Positions 37,601 to 51,154 of a stretch of 64,000 nt of DNA are shown here, piece by piece. This stretch comes from Penelope pileata. Taxonomy: Eukaryota; Chordata; Aves; Galliformes; Cracidae. Every line of letters starts with the position of its first letter. The stretch's first letter is position 1. The notes below the pieces were generated by a model, which had not been told where the DNA came from, ran no database searches, and saw nothing but the letters and a program-made list of their open reading frames with translations. The DNA lies in the NCBI GenBank assembly GCA_013396635.1, contig WBMW01005290.1, forward strand, positions 90,540 through 154,539, read 5' to 3'. A program made the translations under genes and the position numbers.

Positions 37601-39879
37601 ACCATGGAACCAACTTCTCTGGAACATTTTTTCTAAATTAAGAAAGCAAATGGCTTTGCCAGCCAATCTCTTTTGAAGCGAGTGCATACTTCTGCAGGCA
37701 TTATAACTGGAAACTCCAAAAACATGGTACTGAAAGTAGGAAATGACTAATATTATTCAGTGTGGCATTGTGGTAGTTTGGCAGGGGCTGAGACTGGTTA
37801 GCTGCAGTTACACGAGCAATTTGAGGGCAAACAGCCTGCTTAATGGCTGCATCACTGCCAGCACCAGCCCATTACTAGGCACCACAGGAATGTGATTCCA
37901 AAAGAGCTGGGTTTTCTCTCCCCAGTTCTAACTGTATGGGGTCTGGAGTCACCTGGGGACAAAGCCAGCAGCAACCCCACCTGAAGGCTAACAGCTGCAG
38001 GGGCACAGCCCATGGGACCACCACACTGACCCCTTCCCCAGTGTCCTTCTGCAGTGTGCCACCTCCCCTGCCACAGGACAGGAACGTTGTGTCACTTGTT
38101 CATATATCTATGACCTACAGTACTCTTGTTATACAAGCCCATTTAGCTCCAGCACGGTCAATTTGGTCTCTTGACGGGGTTACAGCAAATACTAAAACTT
38201 GACAGTAAATCCACACAGCTGTTACAGACACAGAATAAAAGAATGGGTGCACACGAAAGCATTTGACCCATCACTTTGGTGGCTTTTAGTCTGTACATCG
38301 GCAAATTACTCCATGCTGGTGGACTTTATGTATAGAGCTCCTCCATTAAACATTCTTAGCATAAATTCTGTTTTGATCCAGAATTTCTTTCTTCCCCAAA
38401 AACTCCCACATTAATTAGTTACATTTGTGACCACATTTTTTCTGGATTCTCAGCAATCTCTCTATGAGAACCTTTCAAAGCCAGAAGCGTGCATTTCAAA
38501 ACCAGACCTGCACGGAGGGCTGAGTTATTTTCATGTCATAAAAGTACAGTTTTGGGTAGCACTCTCCAGGTTCACACTGCTTGCACAGCCAACACTGGCC
38601 AGCAAAAACCAGCACTCACTGAAAGTACACTTTAAAAATCCATTGAAGTTTAACCAATGCAAAATACATGTATACACTTAAAACAGTGTAAGTCTGATTT
38701 TGGTTAGAGTAACTGACATATATATGCTTACAGGTCCACACTCAAGTATTCTGATTAGTTTTAAATCACTACAAATTACCAGAGAGCAAATTGCAAATAG
38801 TAGCTAAGTTTTTCTTTTAAATCAACTCCAGTCAACCAGCGCAACTCATATTTGTAGACAAGGTTACAATCTTTCGTGTGCTTTTCAAACAGAAAAATCA
38901 CAAGGGGTTGATCTTTGGAATTGTTTCCTTCCACATATCAAAAACCATGGAAGCCTTTTATTATTATTACTAGCAGAGTTACCTTGCCTAAACACCAGGT
39001 CAACTGTAGCAAGAAAAATTAAATGTTTCTGGCTTAAAGGGAAAAAAAGAAGAAAATGAATTTTAAAAAATTCCACAGCAGAAGCTTGCAGCTTACTAAA
39101 TGCAGCCAAACTCTCATTGTAAAATACTTGGCTGAATGCTACAATGTTACTGTTCACATCTGGGAACTGTCCTAGCAGGACTGAAAAAAATTATATAGCT
39201 AGACAAGATAATGCTCTAAATTCCTTTACTTCCTTTGAAGAAGGGCAACAGTGAACATTTTTTATGAGAATCACTGATCAATCACATCTGTCCACAGAAA
39301 ATAAAGACATATGAACTTAATTACTGCTCCAAAAACTGAGAGAGGTAAGTTGTACAGTGTTACAGCTCAGCCACCAATATTGGCAACAAGTTGTCACTTT
39401 CGTAGTGGAGCTGAAGATGACAACCCACTCAAAACAAAGAAACAAAATACTTTGAGTTTATTAAGGTGTATCTCTCATTCCTGCTACATTTTAGTGATCC
39501 AAAGGCACACAATACTTTCTCTGCTGAAGTTCTTCCTAAATGATTTTGTGACTTTAAGAATTCAATCTTTGGAACATTTTCAACATTCCATTTTCAACTT
39601 TCAACATTTGGAAATCCTGGTAGTTTGGTCCTTTTCAGAAGCTGTGATTTTCAAGATATTTTCCTTTAAATTTAGACATTTAGCTTTAAGCAGACAGTAA
39701 AAATACATTAACGAAAACAAACATGAAAATGAGTATCAAAATGAAATAATTTTCACTAATTTACATACATTTCGATGAAGTACCTACATTAAAATTTAAA
39801 AAGTAAAATTATGAGAAAAAATAAAGTATGTTTGGTATCTTTTCCATATAGAGTAGAGACTGGCACACAAAGACTATAC
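34657..39879 (-). other. MIPEP: MIPEP intron (5.2 kb)
   Basis: This phase 0 intron has no clear transposon. A somewhat GC-richer stretch at about 37.77-38.10 kb (near ggtagtttggcaggggctga) is unassigned and might be a degraded repeat. I see nothing else. Confidence 0.85.
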
Positions 39880-39954
39880 CTGGAGTTGCATATCAGCTGC
39901 AGCACACACCTTTTTGGACTCACACAGTCTTGACACCATGTTTTTCGGTAGAGG
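39880..39954 (-). CDS. MIPEP: MIPEP coding exon (fifth from the 3' end)
   Basis: This 75-base, 25-codon exon has phase 0 on both ends and gives residues 183-207, PLPKNMVSRLCESKKVCAAA then DMQLQ. It matches the helical segment after the zinc site in MIPEP. The acceptor is ct at 39955-39956 and the donor ac at 39878-39879. Both flanking introns are over 5 kb, so this small exon stands alone in AT-rich DNA. Its length is a multiple of three. Confidence 0.96.
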
Positions 39955-42764
39955 CTTTTAAAAAAAAGTCAGAACATATTGTCATAAACTTGTTAATAGT
40001 ATGCTTACAATCAAAGAAGACTCAATACACAAAAAATGCGTTGGTAATACTAAAAATATCTTTGAAATGTGTTGCATTGAGGAATTATCAGTGAGGAAGG
40101 AAATCTTGTTTGCTAAAGTATGAAATGGGAAATTAAGATATCAGCAACAATTTACATAGCAATCAAGTCACAGTGTTTGCCCTTCTATAAAATGTTCCTA
40201 TGTTCCTCTAAATATATATGACTATCTTTAGAGATAAAGAACAACGGTGGGGCAGCTAAGGTCCCCACGGGTCATTCTGACTAATCCTCAAAAGCAGATA
40301 TTACAACAGATTCTCCTGTTGTCTTTGAGCATAGCTCATTTAGATCTATGTAACTTCCACTAAGCCAGCAGAGTGCTTATAACTTCATCTGGAACAGCAT
40401 GTGGCCTTCTACCCTTACCCACAAAGACGTTTGGTCACGCTGAACAGTCCATATCCACCCTTTGAAATTTTTAACAAAGTTGAATTTATTCCACATCCAT
40501 GGCAATAAAATTAACCATGCCATCACAGGCTGAAAGTGAGAGACATTTTTCAAGTCATTAAGCAAACTTCTCTCAACTTTCTATCCAGATATTTATTAAC
40601 ACATCCAAAGACTGTTTAATGCCAGATTTTTAAGAATATCTGCATATGAATGATTGACCTTACACTTCTTCCACTGCTTCCTGAAGCTTCTCAATAGATG
40701 TTTTTCCTAGTAAGCATATTGTCTTTTTTGCCAGCAGTTTTATTAACAAAAAGTATTAAATATGGCTAAAATAACTGTGTTCTTGCTGAAATATTTAAAA
40801 AGTTATTACAAGTTGTATAATGTATTACAGATGTCTGGTATTACACTGAACTCTGAAAGCATACCTACAATTTTACAGTGTGTTGAAGTGTTTAAGAAAT
40901 AATACATCAAAGTTTACAGATCCTGATGGCAGAGCTGTATGTTTAGATTCCGTGAGAATGATATAACTTCAAGACAAACAATGTTAATGTTCACAGAATA
41001 AAAAACTAACTCCAGGGAAGTTACATGTAAGTGAGGAAAATGTTATCAATTAACTCTCTGGAATCTGGAAGTTAAAACAGATAAGAAAAGCTCTCGAGTT
41101 GCACAGCTGTTTTATGCGGTAGCTTGCCAAGGCTTGTAACCTCTTCTCCAAGACAAATGTTAGCTGGGTCAAGAATGGGATAGAACAACACCCGCTATTT
41201 TGCCTGTCATAAATGTGTGCAGCTGTTAAATTTCAACACATAAAAATGAACCAATGAACATGAAGTGTATCCTACAGGCCAGTACTTACCCTTCCCAAAT
41301 AAAAAAACTGTCTTTCAAATTACATGATGATTTTGGACTACTAAAATAAGAGTAAATGGGCTGTTCTCCATAGTAATAAAGATGTTAGTTGTACCTTGAG
41401 TAGTTAGTTAGCACCTTGAGGTTCCATACTGGATTTAATATTGTTCAAAATGTTATTCAATTATGTAGAAAAGTTATTTAAGCAAGCAGTAACATAGAAA
41501 AACTAGAAATGGTAAAAGTTCTTTGGCTGGGCAGTTCTCCTGTTTCTATGGACATGTCTTTTCCCCAGTGAGGCTTATCCCAAGCCGAGTGAGGCATGCA
41601 CTTCAATGCCTCTCCATCCTGGAACAAAAGCACATGAGGGTCTGCAGTAACACAGTTCCAGCTGTCAAGGGAGAAGCCACTGTGTAAGGAAACCTATACA
41701 GTTTTGAATATATTTTGTTATTAAGCACCAAATCTCTGGAGGCTTTCACTTCCTAGTGAAGTAGAGCAGTGTGAAATTAAACAAAACTCATTTCTTTGAG
41801 AGGCTCTTGTATTTTGAACACAGTGAAGTATTAGAAAACTGTACGGGAATTCATAGGTCATACCTCCCCAGTGTGAAAAAGCTGAACTTCCAAAAGCTTG
41901 ACAACAGCAAATATGGGCATTTTGCACAGCTATAATTTAAGAGTGTTAAGGCCAACAGCACTCCCATCAGCAAGGTCAAACCAGTTCTTTCAACATAAAG
42001 AATTTTCAACTTTATATTTCAGCTATATTAAATAATGGTAAGAGGAAGTCAAGTGTACAGGCTTTCAGTTGCAATGCAAAATAAATAGAACAAAAAAAAA
42101 AAACACTTAAAGACTTTGCTAATTGGCATTTGGGTAAACCGCAATCCCACAGATCCTCAATGAATTAGGAAACACAAGTTTGCAGTTCACTGGGGCACAG
42201 AGCGGCAAGGTTTGGTGATGCGGACAAACACTTCTGGGAGAGCCAGTCAAACCCAGCCCTGCTCAGGAAACAACTGTAGCAGGTCTAATTTGCAGCTCAG
42301 AGCTGAGCATTTCTTACAGTTTCTCCACCCAGAGAAATTCACTCTACTATACTGCAAATTGTTGACCTCAAGCCAGGGAAGACTGCTGAAAATGCAGCCT
42401 CTGCATTCATTCATTTCTTCTTTATGTTCTGCTTATGTCATATTCTAGACCAAAGTCCTGAAGGGAGAGATGGAAATCATCTTTAATGACTTCAGGGTCC
42501 TAACTAAAAGGAACATTCAAAGCTGCCCAGATCTCTTTCCACAGGAGATGGCTTAGCAGCACCTGCTAGAGACCAACTGAAACACAGGTAATAGCAAGAA
42601 CCTCCAGGAAACCTTTCATCTTTTTTATAGCCATACGAATATCAGACAAACAATGCAGATCAGCTCTGCCCTGGAGAGCAAGCTACACTGCTTGAGCAGA
42701 TTAAAATTAACAGGAAATCACAAATAGCTCTTATGACAATACCTACTGAGGATGTGAGAAAAAT

Positions 42765-42853
42765 ATAAATGTTCTTTTGTTGAAATCAGTCAGTGCTGAA
42801 GCAATAAATGAAAGACATAAATGTTCCTTTGTTTAAATCAGTAAGTGCTAATG
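42765..42853. repeat. Diverged tandem duplication, period 52
   Basis: The block starting ataaatgttcttttgttgaa (42765) recurs as ataaatgttcctttgtttaa (42817). Both continue with aatcagt, one changed base, and agtgctga or agtgctaa. About 37 bases match well and the part between is less alike. Confidence 0.75.
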
Positions 42854-45790
42854 ATCTGTTTCAAAGATGACAATCTGATCATAATTCACAAGACAAGCAG
42901 AATTCGACATCAGAAAAAAGGTGGCAAAAATTAGATTAAATTGAAGGAAATCTTCCCAAACTTAATCCTCCTAAAGCTCTGGGATTTTAAAAATCAACAT
43001 GTCAAGGAACTAAAATTAGACTCCAGAGTGTTTTTGAGAGACCACAACTCCTGTCCAAAGTTTGTTTCTGCGAATGTCGGACTGTCGGGCATACAGACAC
43101 ACTGAACTCTTGAACGTACTAAGGAAGATGGACAGTGTCAGGCCACAGAAACCATTTCTCCATACTCTGTTACTACCTCATACAGTCCATTAATGAGTAG
43201 CTGACTGAAGAAAAAATGCATCAGTAGTATTATTTTACTTATTCTGAAAGATGAGCTAACCAATGAAGTCAAACTGTCATCTTCCTTCTAAGAGAAAGAC
43301 TTCACAGAGCTTTGGTTAAAGCTATTTTAATTGTACAACCGTTCCATTTTTAAAATTTAAACATGACGTGCTTTACTTTGGGTTCCGTTTTTCCATCCTT
43401 TTATATTAAGTAACCTTTAGATCTTGGCATGAATTGTTCAGCCTGTTTGCCATGGTGGCTAAAAGAACAAAATTCCCTGTGTTCCAAATTCTCAAAGCAT
43501 GCTTAACTCCTTACTGTTGTGCAGTAACAGGGACATGTTAAGACTGTTTACTATCTGCAGGATTACTCTTGTAATCATGCAAATACAATACAGCCTTTGT
43601 AATTCCATCTCTGTGAAAAATGAAGTCAGTTCAAATTTGAACAGCTGAAATACTGGCCTTTGTTCAAGAGAGCCACCAAAGACACACAAGCTTAAAATGA
43701 TTTAGCTCAACAGACCTACCACATATCTGTACATTTAACAAACAAAATTGAACAAACACGGTGGCATAGAACGGTAGACATTCACCAGATTGTCTGCTTA
43801 ACATTGTTACAACCTCATTTTGGTATGGCTTGACTTCATGAGCTTACCTGAGTAATTCAGTTTGAGTAACCAATTAACATAGTCCTCTCTATTCCTTTTT
43901 TTTCTGGAGGATTTTTCATTTTGAATTATCTTTAAGATGAAAGGAAAACTAGACTTGCTACTTCTTGGAAGAAATATTTTTGTGCTGGCCAGCTTTTTGA
44001 ACTAAATTCACAAGACCTGCTCCTTTTGCCAGAAGAATCTGCAAGCTTTTGAGCTCCTCAGTATGCAGCAGCAGAACTATCCAAAACGCACAGAAAGTAG
44101 AGACAGGCTTTCCTTCAGCATAGTTTGGAACAAATCCTCATGATCCACACATATATATGCATAATACATTAACATCTTTGAAAGCCTGCCCACCATATCT
44201 TTTTTCCGCAATGCTACTTAAAATAACAGCTTTCAGCTGCTCGTATGTTTTACCAATCGAAACAGTACGTCCTCCCCCTCCTTTTTCCATAAGCATAAGC
44301 ACTGATCCTCAGCAAGGGCTGCAGCTCAGACAGGACCAGTGCTTCCACAATTTGGTTCCCTGGTAACCGCAATTAGAAGCTGAGACTATGTTTGAAAGCT
44401 TTTCTGACATAATTATGTTTAGTAGGAGTGTTAAAAATGACACCACCTAATTCAATACATATATGCAAAAACTATAACATTAATGCAGTGATGCATTTAT
44501 GCTTTTTCAAATTAAATGCAATGTCTTCTCAACTAGATGGGTCAGTAAAAAAATTCTCCTTTAACATCCAGTACAGCTATGTTGGTGCAGTTTCTTGTAC
44601 AGAAAAGCTCAGTCTCTTCATTCATAAGAAGAAAATTGGTGTTTTTGTATGTGAGAACATCTGGATGAAATGGCTTTAGAAATTTCACACTCTGTTTCAC
44701 CCACCTTCCTTACTCCCTCTTGGAAAGGGGGAAAAGTGGACTAGTTTTTCTTTTAAGTTAACTCAAAAACTGGAGAAAAAAAATTAACATTTCCATTTGC
44801 ACACACAAAAAAAGAATCAGTCAGAGAACAAACATAGTGTGAGATAGACCAAAAAGGATTTTTGTGAGGTTGTAAATGTAGGAGAACAGGGTTTTTCTAT
44901 TCAAAGTACTTTTGAAAGATATACACAATGGATAAAAGTAATTGCTGAATTTCAAGAACAGAAAAATGACTTCAGTCTGTTTGTATTTAAATGACAGATA
45001 CAGAAATCCGGTATCAGATTCTTTAAACCAGCTTAGATGCCCAACGTAAGCAAAAGCAGATTTATGTACGCTGGATAATGGTTTAAAAACACATTCTAAA
45101 TTTAAAAAAAAATAAAAAGCAACTAAAAGGAATCAGTCTAAAGCCCTCAAGAGCCACGCAGCAGTTCCAGACTCTTGCCCTCATCTTCCAGCATAATCCA
45201 TTCTTGTCCCCTTTCAAGAGTAAATTTCAACATCAAACCTCAGAAAGGGCAAGATTTCACCACCAATAGACAGAAGATTTTTTTTGGAAGTGCCAAATGA
45301 TGTAATGTGCCTGATTCTACAGTTCTGCACTGCAACTAAACATGGTTTTGTTTTGTTAAGTCATTTTGAAAGATAAAGCCATAAATAATTTTTCATAAAT
45401 CTCTTTCAGATGTTTCAGTCGAGATCATTCTCTGAACTCATATGCTATTGGATTAACTCCACGATGTTTAAACACGACATGAACTTTATAGAGAACACTA
45501 GAAAGCAGTGATTTGGTATGTGGATTCAAACATACAAATGATGAACACTCCTTAACTGAGTATTTTCAAACCCTAAGTTTCAAGGATACTTCTTTGTGTT
45601 CTGCAGAATTAGTTGCTCTGTAAAGCAGTAAATTTACAGAGCAAATTCTTCCGATAATATTTATTAAAATAGACATTATGCAACCTATTTTTCTTTTTAG
45701 CTGTTACAACGGAAGCAAACATAATTCCACTTCCAATTCACTGAAACGCACTGAACGCTTAGTATTGGATAAAAACCTTAAATGAAGTGT

Positions 45791-45834
45791 AACACTATAC
45801 AGTGTAAAATGTAAAACTATAGAGTGTAAAAGGC
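45791..45834. repeat. Imperfect 22-base tandem duplication
   Basis: aacactatacagtgtaaaat and aaaactatagagtgtaaaag follow each other at a 22-base period with few changes. Confidence 0.6.
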
Positions 45835-46352
45835 TTTCTTGTTTTTCCATTGATAGGTAGTCTATTCAAACATCACATCTGAGCATATTTTCATCACTGA
45901 ATCTTGCCTCAGTCAAAAGTACTGTAAAAAGATCTCTGGTTATTGTTTTCCGATTGGTGTCTTTGAAATGGTTGTACAAATCTAAATCATGCTATGCTGG
46001 CATGCATAAATAATCAAGAAACCACTGGAAGTCACCTTGTTCCAGACAGCAATATTTTCTGAATTTCCTTGAATTAGACTTGCACAGAATAGCTTTATGC
46101 AAAAACGATCAGAGTTCTAACACAGAGATTCATACTGCAAAAATCTACATACGTAATATCTTAAGTAAAGCAGTATCTCTTCCATCACAAAACATTTAAA
46201 TCACTATCCTACACTGCATTCAAAATGAGAACTTTTAAACATTGCAGATCATTTCCATTTATTTCCATGACTTCAGACAGTTTGATGTGCAATGACTACT
46301 TTTGACATAACTTACCTGTAATTAAATTAAAACAACACACAAAGTTTCACTT

Positions 46353-46373
46353 ACTACACAAAGTTTGTGTAGT
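46353..46373. repeat. Near-perfect 21-base palindrome
   Basis: The arms actacacaaa and tttgtgtagt surround a single central G. A third copy of the arm (actacacaaa) follows at 46380-46389. It could form a cruciform or a hairpin in the pre-mRNA, 275 bases past the exon ending at 46649 in transcript direction. Confidence 0.8.
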
Positions 46374-46648
46374 GAAGAAACTACACAAACTTTACAGGAA
46401 AAAAAGGTTGACAATTTTCAATATGTTATCAGAACTTTAGATTTCAAGATCTGGTATTATTCTACACATTATCTCTTATGCAGTAAGAATAGTAACTTTT
46501 TTCTGATTAATTAAAATTTTAATATCAAATTAGTTTATAACCTCCTTTTGTTTCTACTTCAGCAGTACTAACAATACACAAAAATGCAATTCTTCTCTTA
46601 CATACATTTATTCCTACTTCCAGTAATTTACATATTAATTTTCCCTAC

Positions 46649-46758
46649 CTGTCCAGTTTTATAATGCCTTGCAAACTGGTTAACCACTCGATAGTCATTT
46701 GCAAAGTACTCCATCAGAATGGAGGGAACTTCAGCAAAATCAGTAGGACATCTGGTTC
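46649..46758 (-). CDS. MIPEP: MIPEP coding exon with the third zinc ligand
   Basis: This 110-base exon completes Gly146 and encodes residues 147-182, TRCPTDFAEVPSILMEYFAN and onward to HYKTGQ. Glu155 in FAEVPS (codon at 46730-46732) lies 29 residues after the first His of HEMGH. This is the spacing expected for the third zinc ligand in the M3 family, known from thimet oligopeptidase. The zinc site is therefore split over two exons about 3.2 kb apart, and loss of either exon should abolish activity (inference). The acceptor is ct at 46759-46760 and the donor ac at 46647-46648. Confidence 0.97.
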
Positions 46759-47789
46759 CTAAAAGTAGAATAATTGAACACATTAGCATTTGCCATTTCC
46801 ATTAACACAAACAGTTAACTCTTTCCAAAAGGTTTTGCAGCTTTCAGTTTGGCCTTCTGGTGAACTTTAATGTTCTTTCATTTATTAAGTCAATATTTTA
46901 TTTCCATAGCATTATTGTACATACTGCCAGAAAACCTTCATTATAATCCTACACATTTTACCATAAATCACAAAGTAAAACAAAATATTTGAACAGCTGG
47001 GTGAGGCACCTTATAAAGCTCTGGATCACACCCTTTTAAAACTAAACCAGACTGCAGTCAAACTGGCCCTACATGAAACACTGAATTTATTTAAGTGTCC
47101 TAAACCTAAGTCAAACTATGATGTAAATAAAACACTGCCTTAATCCCATTCACAGTTACAATTTTTACCTTCCATCTGTTTGCTGAGCTTACTTATACTT
47201 TATACTAGCCTCATTTTACAGTACAAAGTCATTCATCCAAGGAAAACTTTTGCAGATTGAAGATATGTTCTCAGTAAGTGCAATGAGGTAATATCTCTGC
47301 AGTTAGTATCTTCAAAAGGCACTTTCCCCAAAACTTTATTTATTCTAACCTTTATCAGCATCTTACTCAATCTCAAGTTATTAAGAAGTATAACACACCA
47401 TCAAATCAAAGCTGTATTTCTAATTTCTATATTAAATTTAGGGTTGTACAAAGTTGTTTTAATAACAAACTCACTGGGTCATCACACCTATCCCTGTGTG
47501 CTGGAGGCAATGTCAACACTCAAAACTAATCTTAAATGTAATGTTTTTTGCTTCTGCTATTCCTTCTTGAAGACTGTTTTTGAAAAATCACTCACTTGGT
47601 CTTTCCCAGTCTTTCTCAAGAAATTCAATTTTTAATTGAATTCACAATTTGTTCATACTCTGTTTTTAGACCAATACTGTTCTTTAGTATTAACTGCACT
47701 TCACAGACTGTTTTTTACCTCCTAAACTGAGGGAAACAATATCCTCTCTCAGCCATCATTACCCAAAATGAAAACAGTCTAACAGACTA

Positions 47790-48310
47790 TCAATTGACCT
47801 ATGGCTCTTCTCTGTACCTGCTTCAGTTTGAATTCACCTTTCGACCAGAGACATGAAACTATGCCTCAGCACTGCATGAGGTTTCATCCACATCTTTCCT
47901 CGTTGTTCTAATACTTAATTCTGTTAGAAACACCTCTGATATAGTCTCAAATCACATATGTCCCTTTCGCAGACACATTAGTTACTTGTAATTCCCCATT
48001 AGCATATACAACAGCTCTTCCGCTCCTCCACTGTTTAAACATCTATTTGATAGCAGAAATTCTCTGTATTCTTCAAACACATGATCTGCATTGTGTAGTT
48101 CTGAATTACAGTTTACCTCTAACACTGCAATATTCAGTCATCCAGCCCCTCTTATACAATATCCCAATCCTTCCTTTGTGCCATTCCATTTCATAAGCGC
48201 TTTTGTTTGAAAATCATTAGCAAAAAGCCTGAACTAAAGCAGGTCCCAAAACAAATGCCTGCAGAACTACCCTAATGTCCCTCTAGCCTGTACATGCTTT
48301 CTCAGTATCT
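47790..48310 (-). mobile_element. Ancient CR1/L3-like LINE relic
   Basis: ggctcttctctgtacctgct with cagtttgaattcacctttcg, and later attagcaaaaagcctgaact with aggtcccaaaacaaatgcct and gcagaactaccc, match the order of antisense motifs of old CR1/L3 reverse transcriptase ends. The copy is heavily diverged with approximate borders. Confidence 0.5.
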
Positions 48311-49282
48311 CTTAAAAAAATCATAGAAATCTTTCAATAACCTTTAAAGAGAAACCTAAAAAATTATATTATCTGAAAGTCAGAAAATGACAGATTAGCT
48401 TAAAATGACATCTTAAGTCATAAATGTACAGCATTATGCAAGTTTTGGGCTCATTAGTAGCAGAATGGGTTCCTGAATTCTTGGGGGTGTTAATAAGAAA
48501 AAGCAGGGAGGAGTAAGAAAGGTATAACCTACTCAGTGCATCTCCACTTGAATTTAAAAACTTTCTGTTCTCACAATAGCCTGTAATCATCTTGTTTCCA
48601 CCCTTTGCCACTCTAGTGTCTCATGAGAGCAGTTGGCCCATAACAGACATCTCTGGGATGAGCCATCTGATTGTCACACATTCCAAACCCTAAAAAATTG
48701 TTCTCTAGAGAAAAAACACAACTGACCTCTGATGCTGCTTTTGAAATGCCAACTATGGAGTGAAGTCCCTTAGGAAGCAGAGCTGCCTAAGGCAACTCTG
48801 AAACCCTATACAGGGGCTCATGGAAAGTCTGAGCCTCAAAATGAGCCATTTCCTGCCCCTTCAAGACTTTCTGACAAGATTGCACCATGCGATTCACTAC
48901 AACAGGAGAACCCCACTAAAGCAGCCACTTTGGGCACGTACATACCCCTGGAGATCACCAAGAATGAGGCCACATGTGTGGAAGGGGCTGGGGAGAGCAG
49001 TTAACTGCCTCAAGGTGTATTCAAACCTTACATTGAAAGAGCATACATAACGTTTATTTGTCTTAACTATGTCCAGTAATAACATATTTACTAACAGCTT
49101 GGCCTATTTTTACTTTAACTGGAAGACTTTAGAAAGAGTACTTTGTCTTTGAGCCTTTGATAATGTATCACAGAATTTGATAACACGTAACTCTAACACA
49201 GTCTTCCACAGCACCACTTGTGTAGCATCAAAACAGTAAAACAAAATCATTCTTCAGATAAGGGAGCTACAGTTCCATCTGT

Positions 49283-49314
49283 TTTGTTGTTGTTGTTGCT
49301 TTATATATATATAA
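49283..49314. repeat. Compound simple repeat, (GTT)n then (TA)n
   Basis: About four to five GTT units, a gctt link and then about six TA units. Confidence 0.8.
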
Positions 49315-49914
49315 ATTAGTAAATAAAAGTCTACTCCAAACATTTGATTTCCAGTGCACTGCTACAGAAGAAGATGCACCAGGCTGTCTGCAAATAAGTA
49401 GCATGCTGAGCAGCTTTAGCCAGAATATACCTTTAACCCATTTGTCACAGGAGAAGAGACATTAGCCTGCTAGCTGTCATCTAATCATTTCCAATCCAGT
49501 ATTCATTGTGCTTTTACATTAGGGACAAGTTTAGCTCAATGTGTTTTCAATTCTCCAGTCATTCTGATATCATAAACTCTACTTAAGGCAAACTTGCAAG
49601 AGTGCAACACACCACTATAGAAAAAATTAGCCATACAGGCAGAAGAAATACAAATGCCTAATTCTTATTAGGAGAAGAAAAATATTCAAGTATTGTTTTT
49701 TAAGATAATATTAAGGAATCTGATGATGTATTTTCAAGTCATTAAAGATGTAGAAGTACTGACATGACTCAATCATTTCTAGTTCATTCTTTTTTGGTGT
49801 GTTTTTTGGGACGAGGCTGTTGTTTTATGTTGTTTTTTTAAAAAAATATATTTCCTTCCTCCAGAAATTAAACACTTAACAAAAAAAAAAAAATCACCAT
49901 TCTAAACTTCTTAC

Positions 49915-50119
49915 CAGTGACATGTTGGTACCGAGTTCGTCCCAGCATAGAATGCATAGCATGCCCCATTTCATGGAAGAGATTCTCCATCATGCCAGGA
50001 CTCAGTAGCGTTGGGGCACCCCTTGTTGAGTGGGGCAGGCTAAGCATAAGAACAACTACAGGCAGCTGGTACTCTCCATTTTCCTTTAGCCTGCCACCAC
50101 GAACTGTGAAGTGACAATC
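49915..50119 (-). CDS. MIPEP: MIPEP coding exon with the HEXXH zinc motif
   Basis: This 205-base exon encodes residues 78-145 plus the first base of Gly146, running from DCHFTVRGG to YQHVT. It contains LFHEMGHAMHSMLG. The HEMGH codons lie at 49961-49975: His126 and His130 bind the active-site zinc and Glu127 is the catalytic base (family M3 knowledge). The upstream part, PVVVLMLSLP, is the hydrophobic strand before the helix. The acceptor is ct at 50120-50121. The donor ac is at 49913-49914 and splits the codon in phase 1. Confidence 0.98.
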
Positions 50120-51154
50120 CTTTTGAAGATGAAAGGAAACATATGGACAGCATGTCATTATATCGATGACACTAAAACAATGATGTAAGTACTAAATTAA
50201 AATTAAACAACTATTACATCAAACCTAAACATGTACTCAATTACACAAGCTGAATTCAATGATCTTTACTGTTGTTCAACAGCAGCATACAATTTTGACC
50301 TCAAGCCTTCGTTATCGTTCTCCACCTTTATGATTTGCTTCATATTCATACAAAAACTACTTTATTCCATAAAGAAAAGATTGTGCTTCTTTTAGAAAAT
50401 AAAATTTAATATTTGTTCTTTAGAATTATCAAAACCTCCCAATTTTTCTAAAAAATATCACTAGCTCGAAGAACTTTATATATAGAAATTATGGATTTGG
50501 CACATCAGTAAAGTTCACTCCTCGTTCTTCAGCAATAACTTCTTTATAAGACATAATGCACAGCATTTATCATGGATAGTGAAATAGTAGAAAAACAGAA
50601 TACACTTAAGAAAATATATTAAACTAATGCAGATTTAAAGTTTGTTCACCTACCACCTCACTGAAGGTGGTAATTTGCTGATGCTTCTATTGTATTGCAC
50701 TGCATATTTAATACTCTGGCACTAGACAGAGTGAGCAAATCTCTATAGTTGGAACCATCCATAGTTTTAGGAAGAATTATGAATAAGAATTAGTTGTCAT
50801 TACGAGTTTTCATCTTTAGAAGGTACTAAAATTTCAATTTGTTTTTATTTCTAAATATTAGCTCAGAAAATAGGTATTTAAAAATCTACCATTTCTCTAA
50901 ACAAAGTTCTAAGACATTTCATAGTGCCTGTCATTCTGTAGTACCAAGGGTCAGAGTTCAGCCCTTCAGGTGATGTTTCTCAAATGAAAAGTTACTCACA
51001 AAAGTATTTTACCTAAAACCACATTTCAAGTTACAGACTTTTCATGTTTAAATTTATTTCAATTCCAGATATCTTTCACTAAGTTTGAACACAAATGGTT
51101 CTAATGCTATTGTCACAGTCAAACCCACACTAAAATTGGATCATAAAACATTAC
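50120..51154 (-). other. MIPEP: MIPEP intron (1.0 kb)
   Basis: This is a phase 0, GT-AG, AT-rich intron. I see no repeat or other element in it. Confidence 0.9.

Larger units (their letters stand above)
39955..46648 (-). other. MIPEP: MIPEP intron (6.7 kb)
   Basis: This phase 0 intron has no clear LINE or LTR. It contains the 52-base-period duplication (42765-42853), a short diverged duplication (45791-45834) and the palindrome at 46353-46373. Confidence 0.85.
46759..49914 (-). other. MIPEP: MIPEP intron between the two zinc-site exons (3.2 kb)
   Basis: This phase 1 intron contains an old CR1/L3-like relic (about 47790-48310) and a GTT/TA simple-repeat patch at about 49283-49314. Short open frames here have no recognisable content. 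Confidence 0.85.

Noticed and set aside
37770..38100. GC-richer stretch as a possible LTR
   Set aside because: It starts a little like an inverted LTR end (gtggtagtttggcagg), but the internal LTR blocks are absent.
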